Positions 18,101 to 26,279 of a stretch of 37,952 nt of DNA are shown here, piece after piece. The stretch comes from CAZFCK01 sp964517355. Its GTDB lineage: Bacteria > Desulfobacterota > Desulfovibrionia > Desulfovibrionales > Desulfovibrionaceae. The stretch's first letter is position 1. Each line of letters starts with the position of its first letter. Both the position numbers and the translations under genes were made by a program. The stretch spans positions 1-37,952 of the forward strand of contig CAZFCK010000015.1 of the NCBI GenBank assembly GCA_964517355.1. The letters are read 5' to 3'. The notes under the pieces were generated by a model that made no database searches, was not told the origin of the DNA, and saw nothing but the letters and a program-made list of their open reading frames with translations.

Positions 18101-19352
18101 TGCCGCCGGAGGCGGAACCATCGCCTCCATAGCCTATACCTGGGACGAGGACGGCCGTGTCATCACCGAGTCCGGAGAATGGCCCCTGGATATGGCCGTG
18201 ACGGGCGATTCCGCCGTCGCAGCCTACGATGTCGCCAACGCCATGACCTCCTGGGGCGGGAATAACGCGGAAAGCGACGCGGACGGCAGCCTGACCGCCC
18301 TTGCGGACGCGCGCGGGTTGGCCGTGGAATACGATCTGCTGCAAAGACCCACTTCGCTCACGGCGAGTGGGATGAACAGAAGCTATGCCTACGACGCCTT
18401 GGGCCGCCGCGTGCTGGCTTCCAGGGGAGGCGCTCCGACCGTGATGCATTACGACGCAGGCGGACGACTGCTTTTCGAGACCAATGCCGGGGGCGAACTC
18501 ACGGCGGTCAATATTTACGCGGGAGCGTTGCTTGTCGCCAGAAAGCAGGGCTCCGGCCAGTGGCTTTTCCCTTTGTTGGACAAGACCTTCAACGTCATCG
18601 CCCTCACAAACGAGTCCGGCGCGGCGCAGGCGGCTTTCGCCTATACGCCCCACGGCATGAAGACCGTTGCAGGGGAGGCCGGGAACTGGCCCTTTACCTA
18701 CGTGGGGGGGCTGGGCGTGGAGGATGAAGGCGACGGCATCTACTTCATGCGCAACCGCTACTATGACGCAGTCACAGGCCGTTTTCTGCAACGTGATCCT
18801 TTGGGCATCGTGGACGGGCTCAACCTCTATTCCTATGCCGGGAGCAATCCCGTCACCATGATCGATCCTTCAGGCGCTATCCTGCCGGCCGTAGCCTTAG
18901 GCCTGACCGTCTACGGGGTCCTGGACGGCATCTACACCGTTGGTGTTTTGTGGAAGGAAAGCAGAAACGCGGAGCGAGTGAGCTTTGAATCGTTCGATCA
19001 GCACAGTGACGCGGAAAGGCGCTATTCAATCACAAAAAATGCAGCGAGCAAATTGTTCGATCAGGCAGCTACGGTTAAGTGTCCGCTGCAGCGTGAAAAA
19101 CTGATGCAAAAGGCGATGGCGCTTCATGAGAGGTCGAGTAAATTCTATAGAATCAGTCATAAAACGTGGGAAGCATACCAAACGGGGTGGGAAGACGGTA
19201 ACGAGATGTTCGAGGACGCCGGGTATACGGCCGTAGACACCGTGGATAACGCCGGGCAAAGCGCGCTGATAGGCGTCATGGGTCCTGCGGCGGGCCTGGG
19301 ACCCAGCACCACTGCCGGGGTGGACATTATCAATACCGTACGCCCCCGCTAA
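15183..19352 (+). CDS. secreted RHS/YD-repeat protein
   Basis: A 1389-residue protein. A Sec signal peptide spans about residues 1-31 (hydrophobic core, SQARA-D cleavage). A beta-rich N-terminal region follows, then from about residue 230 a long series of YD repeats (YDxxGxL-type, many copies) that should build a closed RHS shell. The RHS-associated core near residues 1175-1232 is intact: YFMRNRYYDAVTGRFLQRDPLG, then NLYSYAGSNPV and DPSGA. A 159-residue unique C-terminal tail follows. In this family such tails are often toxic or adhesive effectors released inside the shell. The tail starts with a hydrophobic stretch (ILPAVALGLTVYGVLDGIY) and continues as probable helices. I recognise no nuclease or other toxin motif, and no obvious immunity gene follows. 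Its DNA is less GC-rich than the repeat region. Confidence 0.92.
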   Translation: MNVEFRNTKGLSFVVALMIAATMIVPSQARADFFLKHTGKVLVSGESTANVTVTATLKVAGISEHSPYTTKKFLSLYPAWVYSGATGYWSNSLTITVSASSSAANTIKILVNAHTKGGGSTLVSKETEPGVLSQTVTISSIPTDTYKLSFAVSTGLKSGYFSTGDEDFWYEITGDTSDIKAWLKAMQGGAANNPHLKHDNPFPVCSTLGLPHFEVSTGNLNLVIMDTEYASTGLGPALAMTRTWNGSAGDGGGTGMFGKGWGFAYAATVASTGGSGDSATLKYGDGQEQVLAPHDSVDNGDGTITTTFDYAPSGIGDLLQGVFTGDPETSWFLLTQNSTKDVWWFDHKAVSGGTHSYGLTSITDRNGNAVAFAYDGGGNLTTITDAAGRVTTFAYDGSNRCASMTAPTGDVAAYTYDGNGRLSRTEDFLGLESDFTYNSEGLVTAMDAAGKTSSFAYTQTDGIWQVTTVTDPLGGETTYAYDGDNDKVTMTTPRGDSWKYYTEEGKTVKVVNPNYVSVETTTYNAQGLPLTKTLADGAVFTMEYDDRGNQTKVTDPLGAVTSFTYDAGDNLLTRTDALGNVQTATYDANGNLLTLTTPLGLSTTYAYDGQGLPTTITHPDAAVTGLSYDSKGNPTSITDPEGNIWAYDYDAQGLNLTSKTSPNGNTISFAFDANRRITGVTFADGLSRTYGYDCCSLISETDTAGNIWSITRDALLNPVTSTDPLGRSISRSYDADSNLTAVSTPLGLTTTIGYDDVGRVVFQTAPGGEKSTVVWNTRDKPSRATNPRGYSFDYAYDALGRLTTLADQLDRETTITYDLAGRVSGVTNARGQATALNYDADGRLINTTHQGATAATYTWSDAGYLAGFTDANGTTTYTRDNMGRVTNIAYPGGANLAATYDAEGNTTSLTYPESLTANYTYDSRGRPVNVSFDGQSVTLEYDNSGRISSIARSNGVTSTYAYDAVSQLTELTHAAGGGTIASIAYTWDEDGRVITESGEWPLDMAVTGDSAVAAYDVANAMTSWGGNNAESDADGSLTALADARGLAVEYDLLQRPTSLTASGMNRSYAYDALGRRVLASRGGAPTVMHYDAGGRLLFETNAGGELTAVNIYAGALLVARKQGSGQWLFPLLDKTFNVIALTNESGAAQAAFAYTPHGMKTVAGEAGNWPFTYVGGLGVEDEGDGIYFMRNRYYDAVTGRFLQRDPLGIVDGLNLYSYAGSNPVTMIDPSGAILPAVALGLTVYGVLDGIYTVGVLWKESRNAERVSFESFDQHSDAERRYSITKNAASKLFDQAATVKCPLQREKLMQKAMALHERSSKFYRISHKTWEAYQTGWEDGNEMFEDAGYTAVDTVDNAGQSALIGVMGPAAGLGPSTTAGVDIINTVRPR

Positions 19353-19464
19353 AGGTTATGGACTTTGTAACGGGAAGGTCTCAGGTAGATTGAGAATCAT
19401 AAAAACTGAATGTTTTGTGTAGATTGTTGAACTGTTGACATTTCAATACCTGAAAATCGCGGGT

Positions 19465-19509
19465 CCAGGGGGGCGATCCCCCCTGGCGGGGTTTGGGGCG
19501 GAGCCCCAA
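19465..19509 (+). terminator. double GC hairpin after the RHS gene
   Basis: Two perfect hairpins in a row: CCAGGGGGG-CGAT-CCCCCCTGG (19465-19486) and TTGGGGC-GGA-GCCCCAA (19493-19509). They lie between the RHS gene and the small YD-repeat gene. There is no strong T-run, so termination is likely but unproven; they could also be a repeat element. Confidence 0.5.
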
Positions 19510-19578
19510 TACAACCCCTCTTACGGTTAACATACTCCAACGCGGCGGCCACACAATATAACGTTCCGAGGTGACACC

Positions 19579-19926
19579 ATGTCCGCAAGATCATGCGTGG
19601 GTTTTCTGTTCCGGGGTGGGGCGGTTCTGCTTTTCTTGTTCACGGTGTCTCTCAGCGCGCAAGGGGCGGTCATTACCCACACGTACGACGCTAACAGCCG
19701 CCTGAGTGCCAGTGTCAGCGATAGCGGGATCGAACTGGCCTTCAGCTATGATGCGAATGGGAACATCGGCAGCTACACGGCCAAAGGGGGGGCAGGGCCG
19801 ACGGCGGTCCCGGACGGCGGTTTTTTGTGGTATGCCCTGTTTGCTTTCGGAATTCTCCTGGCGGCCGTTTTCGCCGCAAGACGCGGATGTTGCGCCGCCA
19901 AGGTGAAGGACGCGGCAAAAGGGTAG
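19579..19926 (+). CDS. miniature YD-repeat protein with C-terminal anchor
   Basis: A 115-residue protein: signal peptide (about 1-29), two consecutive YD repeats (HTYDANSRL at 34-42 and FSYDANGNIGSY at 55-66), a short linker, then VPDGG (77-81), a hydrophobic helix (82-100) and RRGCC (101-105). The VPDGG-helix-RR arrangement resembles tripartite C-terminal sorting signals of the PEP-CTERM/VPDSG type processed by exosortases, but a simple membrane anchor is equally possible. GAGGTG precedes the ATG at good spacing. It follows the large RHS gene by 226 bp and may be a partner, a minimal surface protein, or what is left of a duplicated RHS gene. Confidence 0.75.
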   Translation: MSARSCVGFLFRGGAVLLFLFTVSLSAQGAVITHTYDANSRLSASVSDSGIELAFSYDANGNIGSYTAKGGAGPTAVPDGGFLWYALFAFGILLAAVFAARRGCCAAKVKDAAKG

Positions 19927-19953
19927 CCCCTGAAGCTCTACGGCAGGGGCGGT

Positions 19954-22900
19954 CTACTTATCGCTTTCAGGGAGAATGATGATCTGCACGCCTTCGTGGG
20001 AGACGAGTCGAGTCAGGTCAACTGATTCCGCCGTCCAGGCGGGGAGAATGATCGTGCCCCTAAAGCCGGATTCAAGGCGGCCCCACAGCTCGGCCTCGCT
20101 GCAATGTTCAATCTCGCAGGCGATCAGGGCGAAATAGGGGCCCAGCTCCTCCTGGCCGTTGCGGCGCAGGACGATGGCCGGCCGCCGGCGTCCGGCCCGG
20201 CTCAGCAGGCTGTCCAGGGAGGCCAGCAGCTCTTCTTCGTTGATGGGCTTGAAGACCGCGGCATCAACGTCCGCGTTCCGGTAGTCCTGCAGGATGGTGA
20301 TGACAAGGATGGGAACGTGGGCCAGATCAGGGTCGGAGCGGAGCAGGGCGATGACTTCGTTACCGTCCATACCCGGCATCATAATGTCCATGGTGATACA
20401 GTCCGGGCGCAATTGGCGGGCCAGCTCCAAGGCTGCACGACCGTTTTGGGCCGTGGCCACCGAGTACCCTTCGCCCGTCAGCAGCTGGGACAAGTATGAG
20501 CATATGGAAGACTCGTCATCCACCACCAGCACCAGCGGCCCCGTGCGGGGAGCTTCACCATCAAGGGGTATGCGGTCAAGCCGCCGCGCTGGCGCGTAAG
20601 CCGGAAGCTCCACGTAGAAGGTGCTTCCTTTTCCAAGTTCGGACTCCACCCAGATGCGGCCACCGTAATGATGCAGTATCTGCCGGCAGATGGCCAGCCC
20701 CAACCCGGTTCCCCGGGGTCTGGTCTTCAGGGTATCTTCCTTTAACACCTGGTGGAATTTGTCAAAGATCTTGTCCCGCTCCTGGGAAGGAATGCCTTCG
20801 CCCGTGTCGGCCACCGAGAATTGAAGCGCGCCCTCGTCCGTGGCGCGGGCGGCAAGGGTAACGCGCCCCTGGGCTGTGAATTTGGCCGCGTTGTTCAGCA
20901 GGTTGAGGACAACCTGTTCGATACGGTCCGGGTCCGCGAAGATGACGGGCAGATCTTGCGGCACATCAACAATCAGCTTCACACCGGACTCTTTGGCGAA
21001 CAGCCCGCTGGCCATGGTTGCCGCACGGAGGAACGTGTCAACGGGAATGAACTCCCTGTCGCGCCATTTCAGGCGGCCGGATTCGATTTTGGTCAAGTCA
21101 AGAAAATCGTTGATCATCCTGGTCAGCCGCTCACCCTCGTGCTCGATGATCTCCAGGTTTGCCTGCAGGCGCGCCCCTTTTATGGCCAAGTCCGCAACGC
21201 CGGCGACCATGGGTTGGAAGAATCGGGAAAATTCCCGTTTGATGAGCTTGGCGAACCCCAGGATGGAAGTCAGGGGCGTGCGCAGTTCGTGTGAGACGGA
21301 GGTGAGAAAGGTGGACTTCAGCTCGTCAAGGGCCAGGAGTCTGTCGTTAGCCGTTTCCAGCTCCCGGGTTTTGGCCAGGAGGTCCTGGGTGCGGGCGTCC
21401 ACCAGATCCTGCAGGTTGCGGTTCATATCCTCCAGTTCCTTTTCGGCCTCCTTGAGTTGGGTGATGTCCAGAAAACCGCCGATAATGCCGGCTGGGTTGC
21501 CGGCCTCGTCGAAAAACACGTTTTTACGGAAGATCACGTCGCGAATAGCGCCGTCTTTATCTTTAATCTTGAAATCGTAGACCTGGGTCTTCGGGGTGCG
21601 TAACAGATCAGCGTCCTTCGCGTCATATACCTTGGCGTGTTCGTTGGGCCACAGCTCGTACACGGTTTTGCCGCGTATGTCCTCGGCGGAAATGCCCATG
21701 AATTCCGTGAAGGCATGATTGCAGTCCAGGTACCTGCCTTGGGCGTCCTTGGAAAAAACGGGGATGGGGATGGCTTTGAGCAGCGCCTCGGTATACGCCA
21801 GTTGCCGTTGCAGCTGGCGGTTGGCCTCGGAGAGTTCCAGCTGGGCCAGTTTGAGCGGCGTGATGTCCTGGTGCGTTCCGGCCATGCGAACGGGCCTGCC
21901 CTGGTCGTCCCACTCGAAGACCTTGCCCTGATCCAACACCCATACCCAGGAGCCGTTTTTGTGCCGCATCCTCGCCTCGCAGCGATAGAATTCGGCATCG
22001 CCGCGAAAGTGTTCCTGAAGCGAGATGTCGGAGCGCTCCAAGTCCTCGGGATGGCTGTGGCGTATCCACGTGTGGATGGAAAGGGGGTGCAACTCCTTCA
22101 ACGTATAGCCTATCATGGTCGCCCATTGTTCGTTGAAAAAGACCTCGCCGGTCTGCACCCGCCAGTCCCAGAGCCCGACGCGCGTGCCTTCCACGGCTAG
22201 GGAAAGGCGCTCCCGGCTCAAACGCAGCTCATCAAGGAGGGTGTCCTTCTCGGCGATGGTCTGGGAGAGTTTGATGTTGCCGTAGCTCAGGGAGGCGATC
22301 ATTTGGGCGAATTGGGAATAGAACCGCATGATGGCGTTCACTTTTTCCCTACTCCAGCGCGGCACCCTGTCCAGGGCGGCGAGGTATGCCTCCTCGTCGA
22401 AGCCGTACTTTCGCGCCTGAAGGCGGAACGTTTCGCGGTCGGGTTCCTCGTCCTCGAAGAGAAATTGCCCCAGAAAAATGTTGCCCACGTGTTTGTCCCC
22501 GACAATGAGCGGCGTGGCGATGTCCCACATGTTGTTCTTGCAACGATAGATGCGGAATTCGCCGGGGGCCACGCCTGAAGAGAGATGCAGGTCGCTCTTC
22601 ATGCAGGCGCGCGCCGTCTCCGGGTGCACGCGGTGATAGTGGGAGCATATGTCCTGCCAGCCGGTGGCCACCAGCACCTTTCCTTTCATATCGATGATGC
22701 CGATGCCCACGCGGGTGATCATGTAGAAGTCGTTCATCATGGTCTGCAGGGCGCCGCAGTCCAGGATATCGGCGAGTTCCAGAGTTACAAGGTCTTCCCC
22801 GGGCTTCAGGACCGCCTTGAGCTTGCGCTGGATCAGTGACTCGCTTTCGGCAAGGGCCGCCTCCGCCTGTTTGCGGCCGGTGACATCGAAGTGGATGCCG

Positions 22901-23745
22901 AGCACCCGGAGCGGACGCCCCGCGGCGTCGCGCCCCATGCTGGCGATGCGGCATCGAGTCCAGATCCAGTCCCCGCTCCTTGTGCGCAACCGGTATTCAT
23001 TGTCGAACTCCTTCGCTTGTCCGGCGAGATAGGCAGTGAAGCCTTGCTCCACCCGGTCAAGGTCTTCGGGATGGATCATGCCGAGCAGGGTCGTGAAATC
23101 GGCCTTCAGCTCCCCTGGATCATAGCCCAGCAGGTTTGCGAAACGGTCGCTGAAATGAATGATGCCGCTTGCGGCGTCATAATCCCACATGCCGTCGCTT
23201 GCGGCGTCCAGGACCGTTCGATGGCGTTCCACGCAGTTGAGCAGGGTCTGCGCGGTCAGCCTGGGCGGGGTGATGTCAGTGATCGTCTCCAGGACGTGCG
23301 CCGTCTCTCCGTGGGCGTCTTTCACGGGGTGCGCGGTTATGGTATACCACTTTTCATGATGCGGGTTGTAGTGCGTAGCCCGTTCAACCCGCCCGGATGC
23401 GAAGCTCGCAGCGGCGGGGCATTCGGGGCAAAGGAGCTGATTCTCGGCGCAGCTGTTGTAGCATAATCGGCCGGCGGGATTGTCATGGGGAGATATGCGC
23501 GCCATCTGTTCGTCGGCCCAGGCAATGGTCCTGTCGCGATTCACAAGGCACAAGCCGGTGGTGAGCGGGGCGGGGATAGCGCCGAGTGCGTTTCGCTCCT
23601 CCAGCGGCGCCGCAACGGGTTCCTGCGCAGCTTCGCCCCCGAACTCGGAGGATCGGCCTGCTCTTGCCTTGAGCACGTTGTTTTCTTCCCGTATCGCGCG
23701 CAACTCTTCGATAAGTTGCTCTTTGCTCTTCTCTTGATCTCGCAT
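19954..23745 (-). CDS. multi-PAS/PocR hybrid sensor histidine kinase
   Basis: A 1263-residue soluble-looking hybrid kinase. In order: an N-terminal coiled segment; a PAS domain (about 50-150) with a cysteine-rich insert (CYNSCAENQLLCPEC); a PAS_3-type domain (about 165-290); a PocR ligand-binding domain (about 300-500, with conserved C, H and W positions in DICSHYHRVHPETARAC); two further PAS domains (about 510-640 and 650-780); HisKA with SHELRTP and H819; HATPase with NLLNNAAKF and the GTGLGL box; and a receiver (about 1071-1185) with phospho-acceptor D1120 in ITMDIMMPG. An 80-residue tail follows, which may be a degenerate second receiver. PocR domains sense small organic ligands such as diols in known cases; the ligand here is unknown. 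No separate response regulator is adjacent. Start supported by GGGAG upstream. Confidence 0.93.
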   Translation of the reverse strand: MRDQEKSKEQLIEELRAIREENNVLKARAGRSSEFGGEAAQEPVAAPLEERNALGAIPAPLTTGLCLVNRDRTIAWADEQMARISPHDNPAGRLCYNSCAENQLLCPECPAAASFASGRVERATHYNPHHEKWYTITAHPVKDAHGETAHVLETITDITPPRLTAQTLLNCVERHRTVLDAASDGMWDYDAASGIIHFSDRFANLLGYDPGELKADFTTLLGMIHPEDLDRVEQGFTAYLAGQAKEFDNEYRLRTRSGDWIWTRCRIASMGRDAAGRPLRVLGIHFDVTGRKQAEAALAESESLIQRKLKAVLKPGEDLVTLELADILDCGALQTMMNDFYMITRVGIGIIDMKGKVLVATGWQDICSHYHRVHPETARACMKSDLHLSSGVAPGEFRIYRCKNNMWDIATPLIVGDKHVGNIFLGQFLFEDEEPDRETFRLQARKYGFDEEAYLAALDRVPRWSREKVNAIMRFYSQFAQMIASLSYGNIKLSQTIAEKDTLLDELRLSRERLSLAVEGTRVGLWDWRVQTGEVFFNEQWATMIGYTLKELHPLSIHTWIRHSHPEDLERSDISLQEHFRGDAEFYRCEARMRHKNGSWVWVLDQGKVFEWDDQGRPVRMAGTHQDITPLKLAQLELSEANRQLQRQLAYTEALLKAIPIPVFSKDAQGRYLDCNHAFTEFMGISAEDIRGKTVYELWPNEHAKVYDAKDADLLRTPKTQVYDFKIKDKDGAIRDVIFRKNVFFDEAGNPAGIIGGFLDITQLKEAEKELEDMNRNLQDLVDARTQDLLAKTRELETANDRLLALDELKSTFLTSVSHELRTPLTSILGFAKLIKREFSRFFQPMVAGVADLAIKGARLQANLEIIEHEGERLTRMINDFLDLTKIESGRLKWRDREFIPVDTFLRAATMASGLFAKESGVKLIVDVPQDLPVIFADPDRIEQVVLNLLNNAAKFTAQGRVTLAARATDEGALQFSVADTGEGIPSQERDKIFDKFHQVLKEDTLKTRPRGTGLGLAICRQILHHYGGRIWVESELGKGSTFYVELPAYAPARRLDRIPLDGEAPRTGPLVLVVDDESSICSYLSQLLTGEGYSVATAQNGRAALELARQLRPDCITMDIMMPGMDGNEVIALLRSDPDLAHVPILVITILQDYRNADVDAAVFKPINEEELLASLDSLLSRAGRRRPAIVLRRNGQEELGPYFALIACEIEHCSEAELWGRLESGFRGTIILPAWTAESVDLTRLVSHEGVQIIILPESDK

Positions 23746-24184
23746 GGCGTCACTCCCGGAAGGGGGTAGGCGTATATCGTGAAGGAGCGGCCCCGCGTCG
23801 GACAGTGCGGCGCTTATGCCGGGACAAAAGGCCCAGACGCTCCCTGCTCCTTCCTCCTGCGGCTATCATGCGGCGTGGTTCACATCCACCTGCCTGACCG
23901 TCCTGCCCCCGGAAATAAACAAGGCTGAACCATTCCGAAAGGTGAAGCGGGGCGCCGCGTTGACCGACGTTGAGAACCTCCCCCGATGCTGGCTGACTGC
24001 CTTTTTTATATCACGCTAATGGAATCATTGCATATAAAAAAAAGCCGATCAAGACGGTGAGGAAAACGCGCGAACGACATGGAGAGCGCTGGGAACGAGC
24101 CGGCGCGCAGAATGCCGCATTCTGCAGGGGGAAAAAAGGGGATTCAAAAGAAAGGGGGGGGGATTAGTGTTGATTACTCCCGCA
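23746..24184. other. gene-free stretch upstream of the hybrid kinase
   Basis: About 440 bp. It must contain the kinase promoter, but none is convincing. GC content falls after 24010, marking the approach to the AT-rich island. Short frames here are shadows without ribosome sites. Confidence 0.5.
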
Positions 24185-24216
24185 GAAATTCGTGGTCGGA
24201 ATGAAAGGATATGAAC
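24185..24216 (-). repeat. duplicated tRNA-Pro 3' end, att-like site
   Basis: These 32 bp match 25621-25652, the 3' end of the tRNA-Pro gene plus 8 flanking bases, at 29 of 32 positions and in the same orientation. The copy includes the CCA end and most of the T-arm and then loses similarity. This is the usual footprint of site-specific integration into a tRNA 3' end. Confidence 0.75.
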
Positions 24217-24648
24217 AAGCGCCTTCTTGACACCAAGGTCAAGCATTGGGAGGATTCCTTGTGAAGAGAGCTTCATGAGCGCGCATTTGGTAAGGCAACA
24301 CATGCATGTAGCGGCCACCTCAGTGAATACAAGAGGAGCCCGGTCCCCAAGAGGCCAAGGTCTTGCGCACCTTGGCCAGGAAGGCGAAACTCTCTTATGA
24401 TGTCTGCTCCTATATGATATCTTCGGATCACCGCCATTCGCGATGCCGGAGCTTCGGCCGCCGCCGTAGCTGAAATGTCCGGCACGAGCTTGGAACTGAT
24501 TATGGCGAACTATTAGGAGATCAATCGGTCGGAGAAGGATAGGGCGGTGGGGTTGGTGCCGAAGTTAACACAAGAAAAATATGATACTAACAATAGTAAA
24601 GATAACAATCTATTATCATGAATAATCTTAAAAAAAGAAAAATTAGCC
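24217..24648. other. non-coding left part of the putative island
   Basis: About 430 bp between the att-like copy and the orphan ORF, AT-rich near 24560-24640. I see no integrase, excisionase or other mobility gene, and no convincing promoter. Confidence 0.45.
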
Positions 24649-25410
24649 ATGAAGATTAGATTAGTCAATCCAGTTGTATCCTCTACCGCCAGGTTTCATA
24701 CTGCTGAATCAAGAAACATTCCCCAGCGGATAGGATTATTGATCAATATCTTGTCGTCATCAGTCAAAGATGGAATCGACCTTGTCGTAACATCTCACAA
24801 CTTTTTTTATTTTGAATGCGATAGATGCCAACTGCAGACCAAAGATGATTTCATTGTCAACTGCCTTCTCCCGCTACTCAACAGCATCAATTTCCCAAAA
24901 ATTCCGCTTGTTCTTGGCTTTGACCTCAACAACGGAATCAAGAATCCATACGACGGCATCAACGGAATAGTTGGTTACTTCGAACCAAATAGATCGACAT
25001 ATGTGCATAAGACATCAATTTGGGAGTCATGGAGCGACAAAGGACAGTGCGATGAAAGAGCATTTAAAGAGCAGAACCGATTCAGGACGTTTCTACTCCA
25101 AGAAAAAAAATTTGGACTTCTTTCCTGTGGTGACACACTGAAAAAATGTTATGGCGATTTTAACTCACCTAATATTCCTGGGGTTGATGTATACCTAAAC
25201 CCATCGCACACACCACCACGAGGCCATGCAAGCCAACAAAAGAACCCTCCAAAGCTTATTGCCAGTGGAAAATGCAAATATTCTTTTGGCACACGTCAAT
25301 TGCAGGCCGAGCCCAAGCCAGGGGCACTTGTTTTTGGCAAGGTTCAACCAATTGAATGCTGGAGACGATTTGGGCAACACAAAGCATATGTAGTCGATGT
25401 TGACATTTAA
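24649..25410 (+). CDS. orphan protein with nitrilase-superfamily-like pattern
   Basis: A 253-residue protein encoded in AT-richer DNA than its neighbours. I do not recognise a close family. The order of elements resembles the carbon-nitrogen hydrolase (nitrilase) fold: DGIDLVVTSHNFF (41-53), IPLVLGFDLNNG (85-96), TYVHKTSIW (117-125) with a possible catalytic K121, FGLLSCGD (155-162) with a possible nucleophile C160, and VDVYLNPSHT (179-188) following. The first catalytic Glu expected near residue 50 is not evident, so activity is uncertain. The ribosome site is poor. It is the only gene between the tRNA-Pro gene and the duplicated tRNA end, and base use suggests transfer. Confidence 0.7.
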   Translation: MKIRLVNPVVSSTARFHTAESRNIPQRIGLLINILSSSVKDGIDLVVTSHNFFYFECDRCQLQTKDDFIVNCLLPLLNSINFPKIPLVLGFDLNNGIKNPYDGINGIVGYFEPNRSTYVHKTSIWESWSDKGQCDERAFKEQNRFRTFLLQEKKFGLLSCGDTLKKCYGDFNSPNIPGVDVYLNPSHTPPRGHASQQKNPPKLIASGKCKYSFGTRQLQAEPKPGALVFGKVQPIECWRRFGQHKAYVVDVDI

Positions 25411-25585
25411 GCATAGATAAGTGTGCCTTGCCAGGCGCTCCCTGCAAACTCAAACAATGAAGCCGTAGAAACACATTCGAAACAAGCCTGCTTCCTCCTG
25501 CATGTGCCCCTAAGCATCCAAGAGGAAGAAACCGGCAGTGTTCTTCGTTCCAGTATAATGTAGGGCGAATCCGTAGGGCGGAAAG

Positions 25586-25619
25586 AGAAAAAGGGCTACA
25601 GCTATTAACTGTAACCCCT
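25586..25619 (-). terminator. terminator of the tRNA-Pro gene
   Basis: On the minus strand, GGGGTTACAG pairs with CTGTAGCCC around a 7-nt loop and is followed by CTTTTTC. It starts about 10 bp beyond the tRNA CCA end. Confidence 0.75.
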
Positions 25620-25628
25620 TGAAATTTG

Positions 25629-25705
25629 TGGTCGGGATGAAAGGATTTGAACCTTCGACCCCCTGAACCCCATTCAGGTGCGCTCCCAAACTGCGCTACA
25701 TCCCG
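25629..25705 (-). tRNA. tRNA-Pro (anticodon GGG)
   Basis: A 77-nt gene on the minus strand including an encoded CCA (25629-25631). The acceptor stem CGGGATG pairs with CATCCCG. The D-arm reads TAGCGCAGTTTGGGAGCGC. The anticodon stem CCTGA/TCAGG encloses the loop ATGGGGT, with GGG at positions 34-36. The T-arm carries GGTTCGAATCC. It decodes CCC and CCU proline codons. It has its own promoter and terminator. Its 3' end is duplicated at 24185-24216. Confidence 0.96.
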
Positions 25706-25717
25706 ACGAAGGGATAT

Positions 25718-25747
25718 TTACTAATCCTGAGGCCTGGTTGTTGTCAA
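25718..25747 (-). promoter_or_regulatory. promoter of the tRNA-Pro gene
   Basis: On the minus strand TTGACA (25742-25747) is followed after 18 bp by TAGTAA (25718-25723), with a start point expected a few bases before the mature tRNA 5' end at 25705. The -35 is perfect; the -10 is weak. Confidence 0.5.
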
Positions 25748-26279
25748 GAGAATATTTGGAAAAATATTTAAATCATTATTTCAGTAGGTTAATGGATGAT
25801 GTGAACGCGGCATATCGTAAAGCCGGGGTTCAAACCGCTCTTGTGCTGCCACAAGCCCTAGCGTAGAGTGGTTGGGTTACATGGGCGCGCGGGAGCGCCC
25901 AGATGTGGGAAAGGCGCAGGAAAAGGCTTTTCGGGCCCCCAAATGAGTGGTGGGGCACGAAGATGGCAACTGCGCCGCTCATAGTTGTAAGTGGACCACG
26001 CGCCACTGCCGGAACATGATCCCGTTGCGCCCCCGTTGCGCCACTGTTGCGGTGGAGAGCCCCTCTTCTGGCGCCAAGCGCGCGTATCATCAACAACAGC
26101 GGGGGCGGCAACTCTGGGACGTGGCGTGCGCCATGTTCGATTGTGAACAGCCGCCGTTGGGGGCGCGGGAGCGGAACTGATCCTTTGCTACGGTAATATG
26201 CTGTTTTTTTTTATGTTTTGCGTACAGATTTGGAATGAATGAACAGTAGTAAATAAAAGTTGATTATTGTTGACACCAG
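25748..26279. other. gene-free stretch after the tRNA
   Basis: About 530 bp. A GC hairpin TGGGCGC-N6-GCGCCCA lies at 25882-25901. Otherwise I see no gene or recognisable RNA; composition shifts from GC-rich (25870-26180) to AT-rich (after 26190). Confidence 0.5.

Noticed and set aside
15617..18791. Long antisense frames inside the RHS gene
   Set aside because: They are mirror frames of GC-rich YD repeats, with low-complexity Gly/Val/Ala composition and no ribosome sites.
25678..25866. 62-residue frame starting inside the tRNA gene
   Set aside because: Its start lies in the tRNA-Pro anticodon arm and no ribosome site is present.
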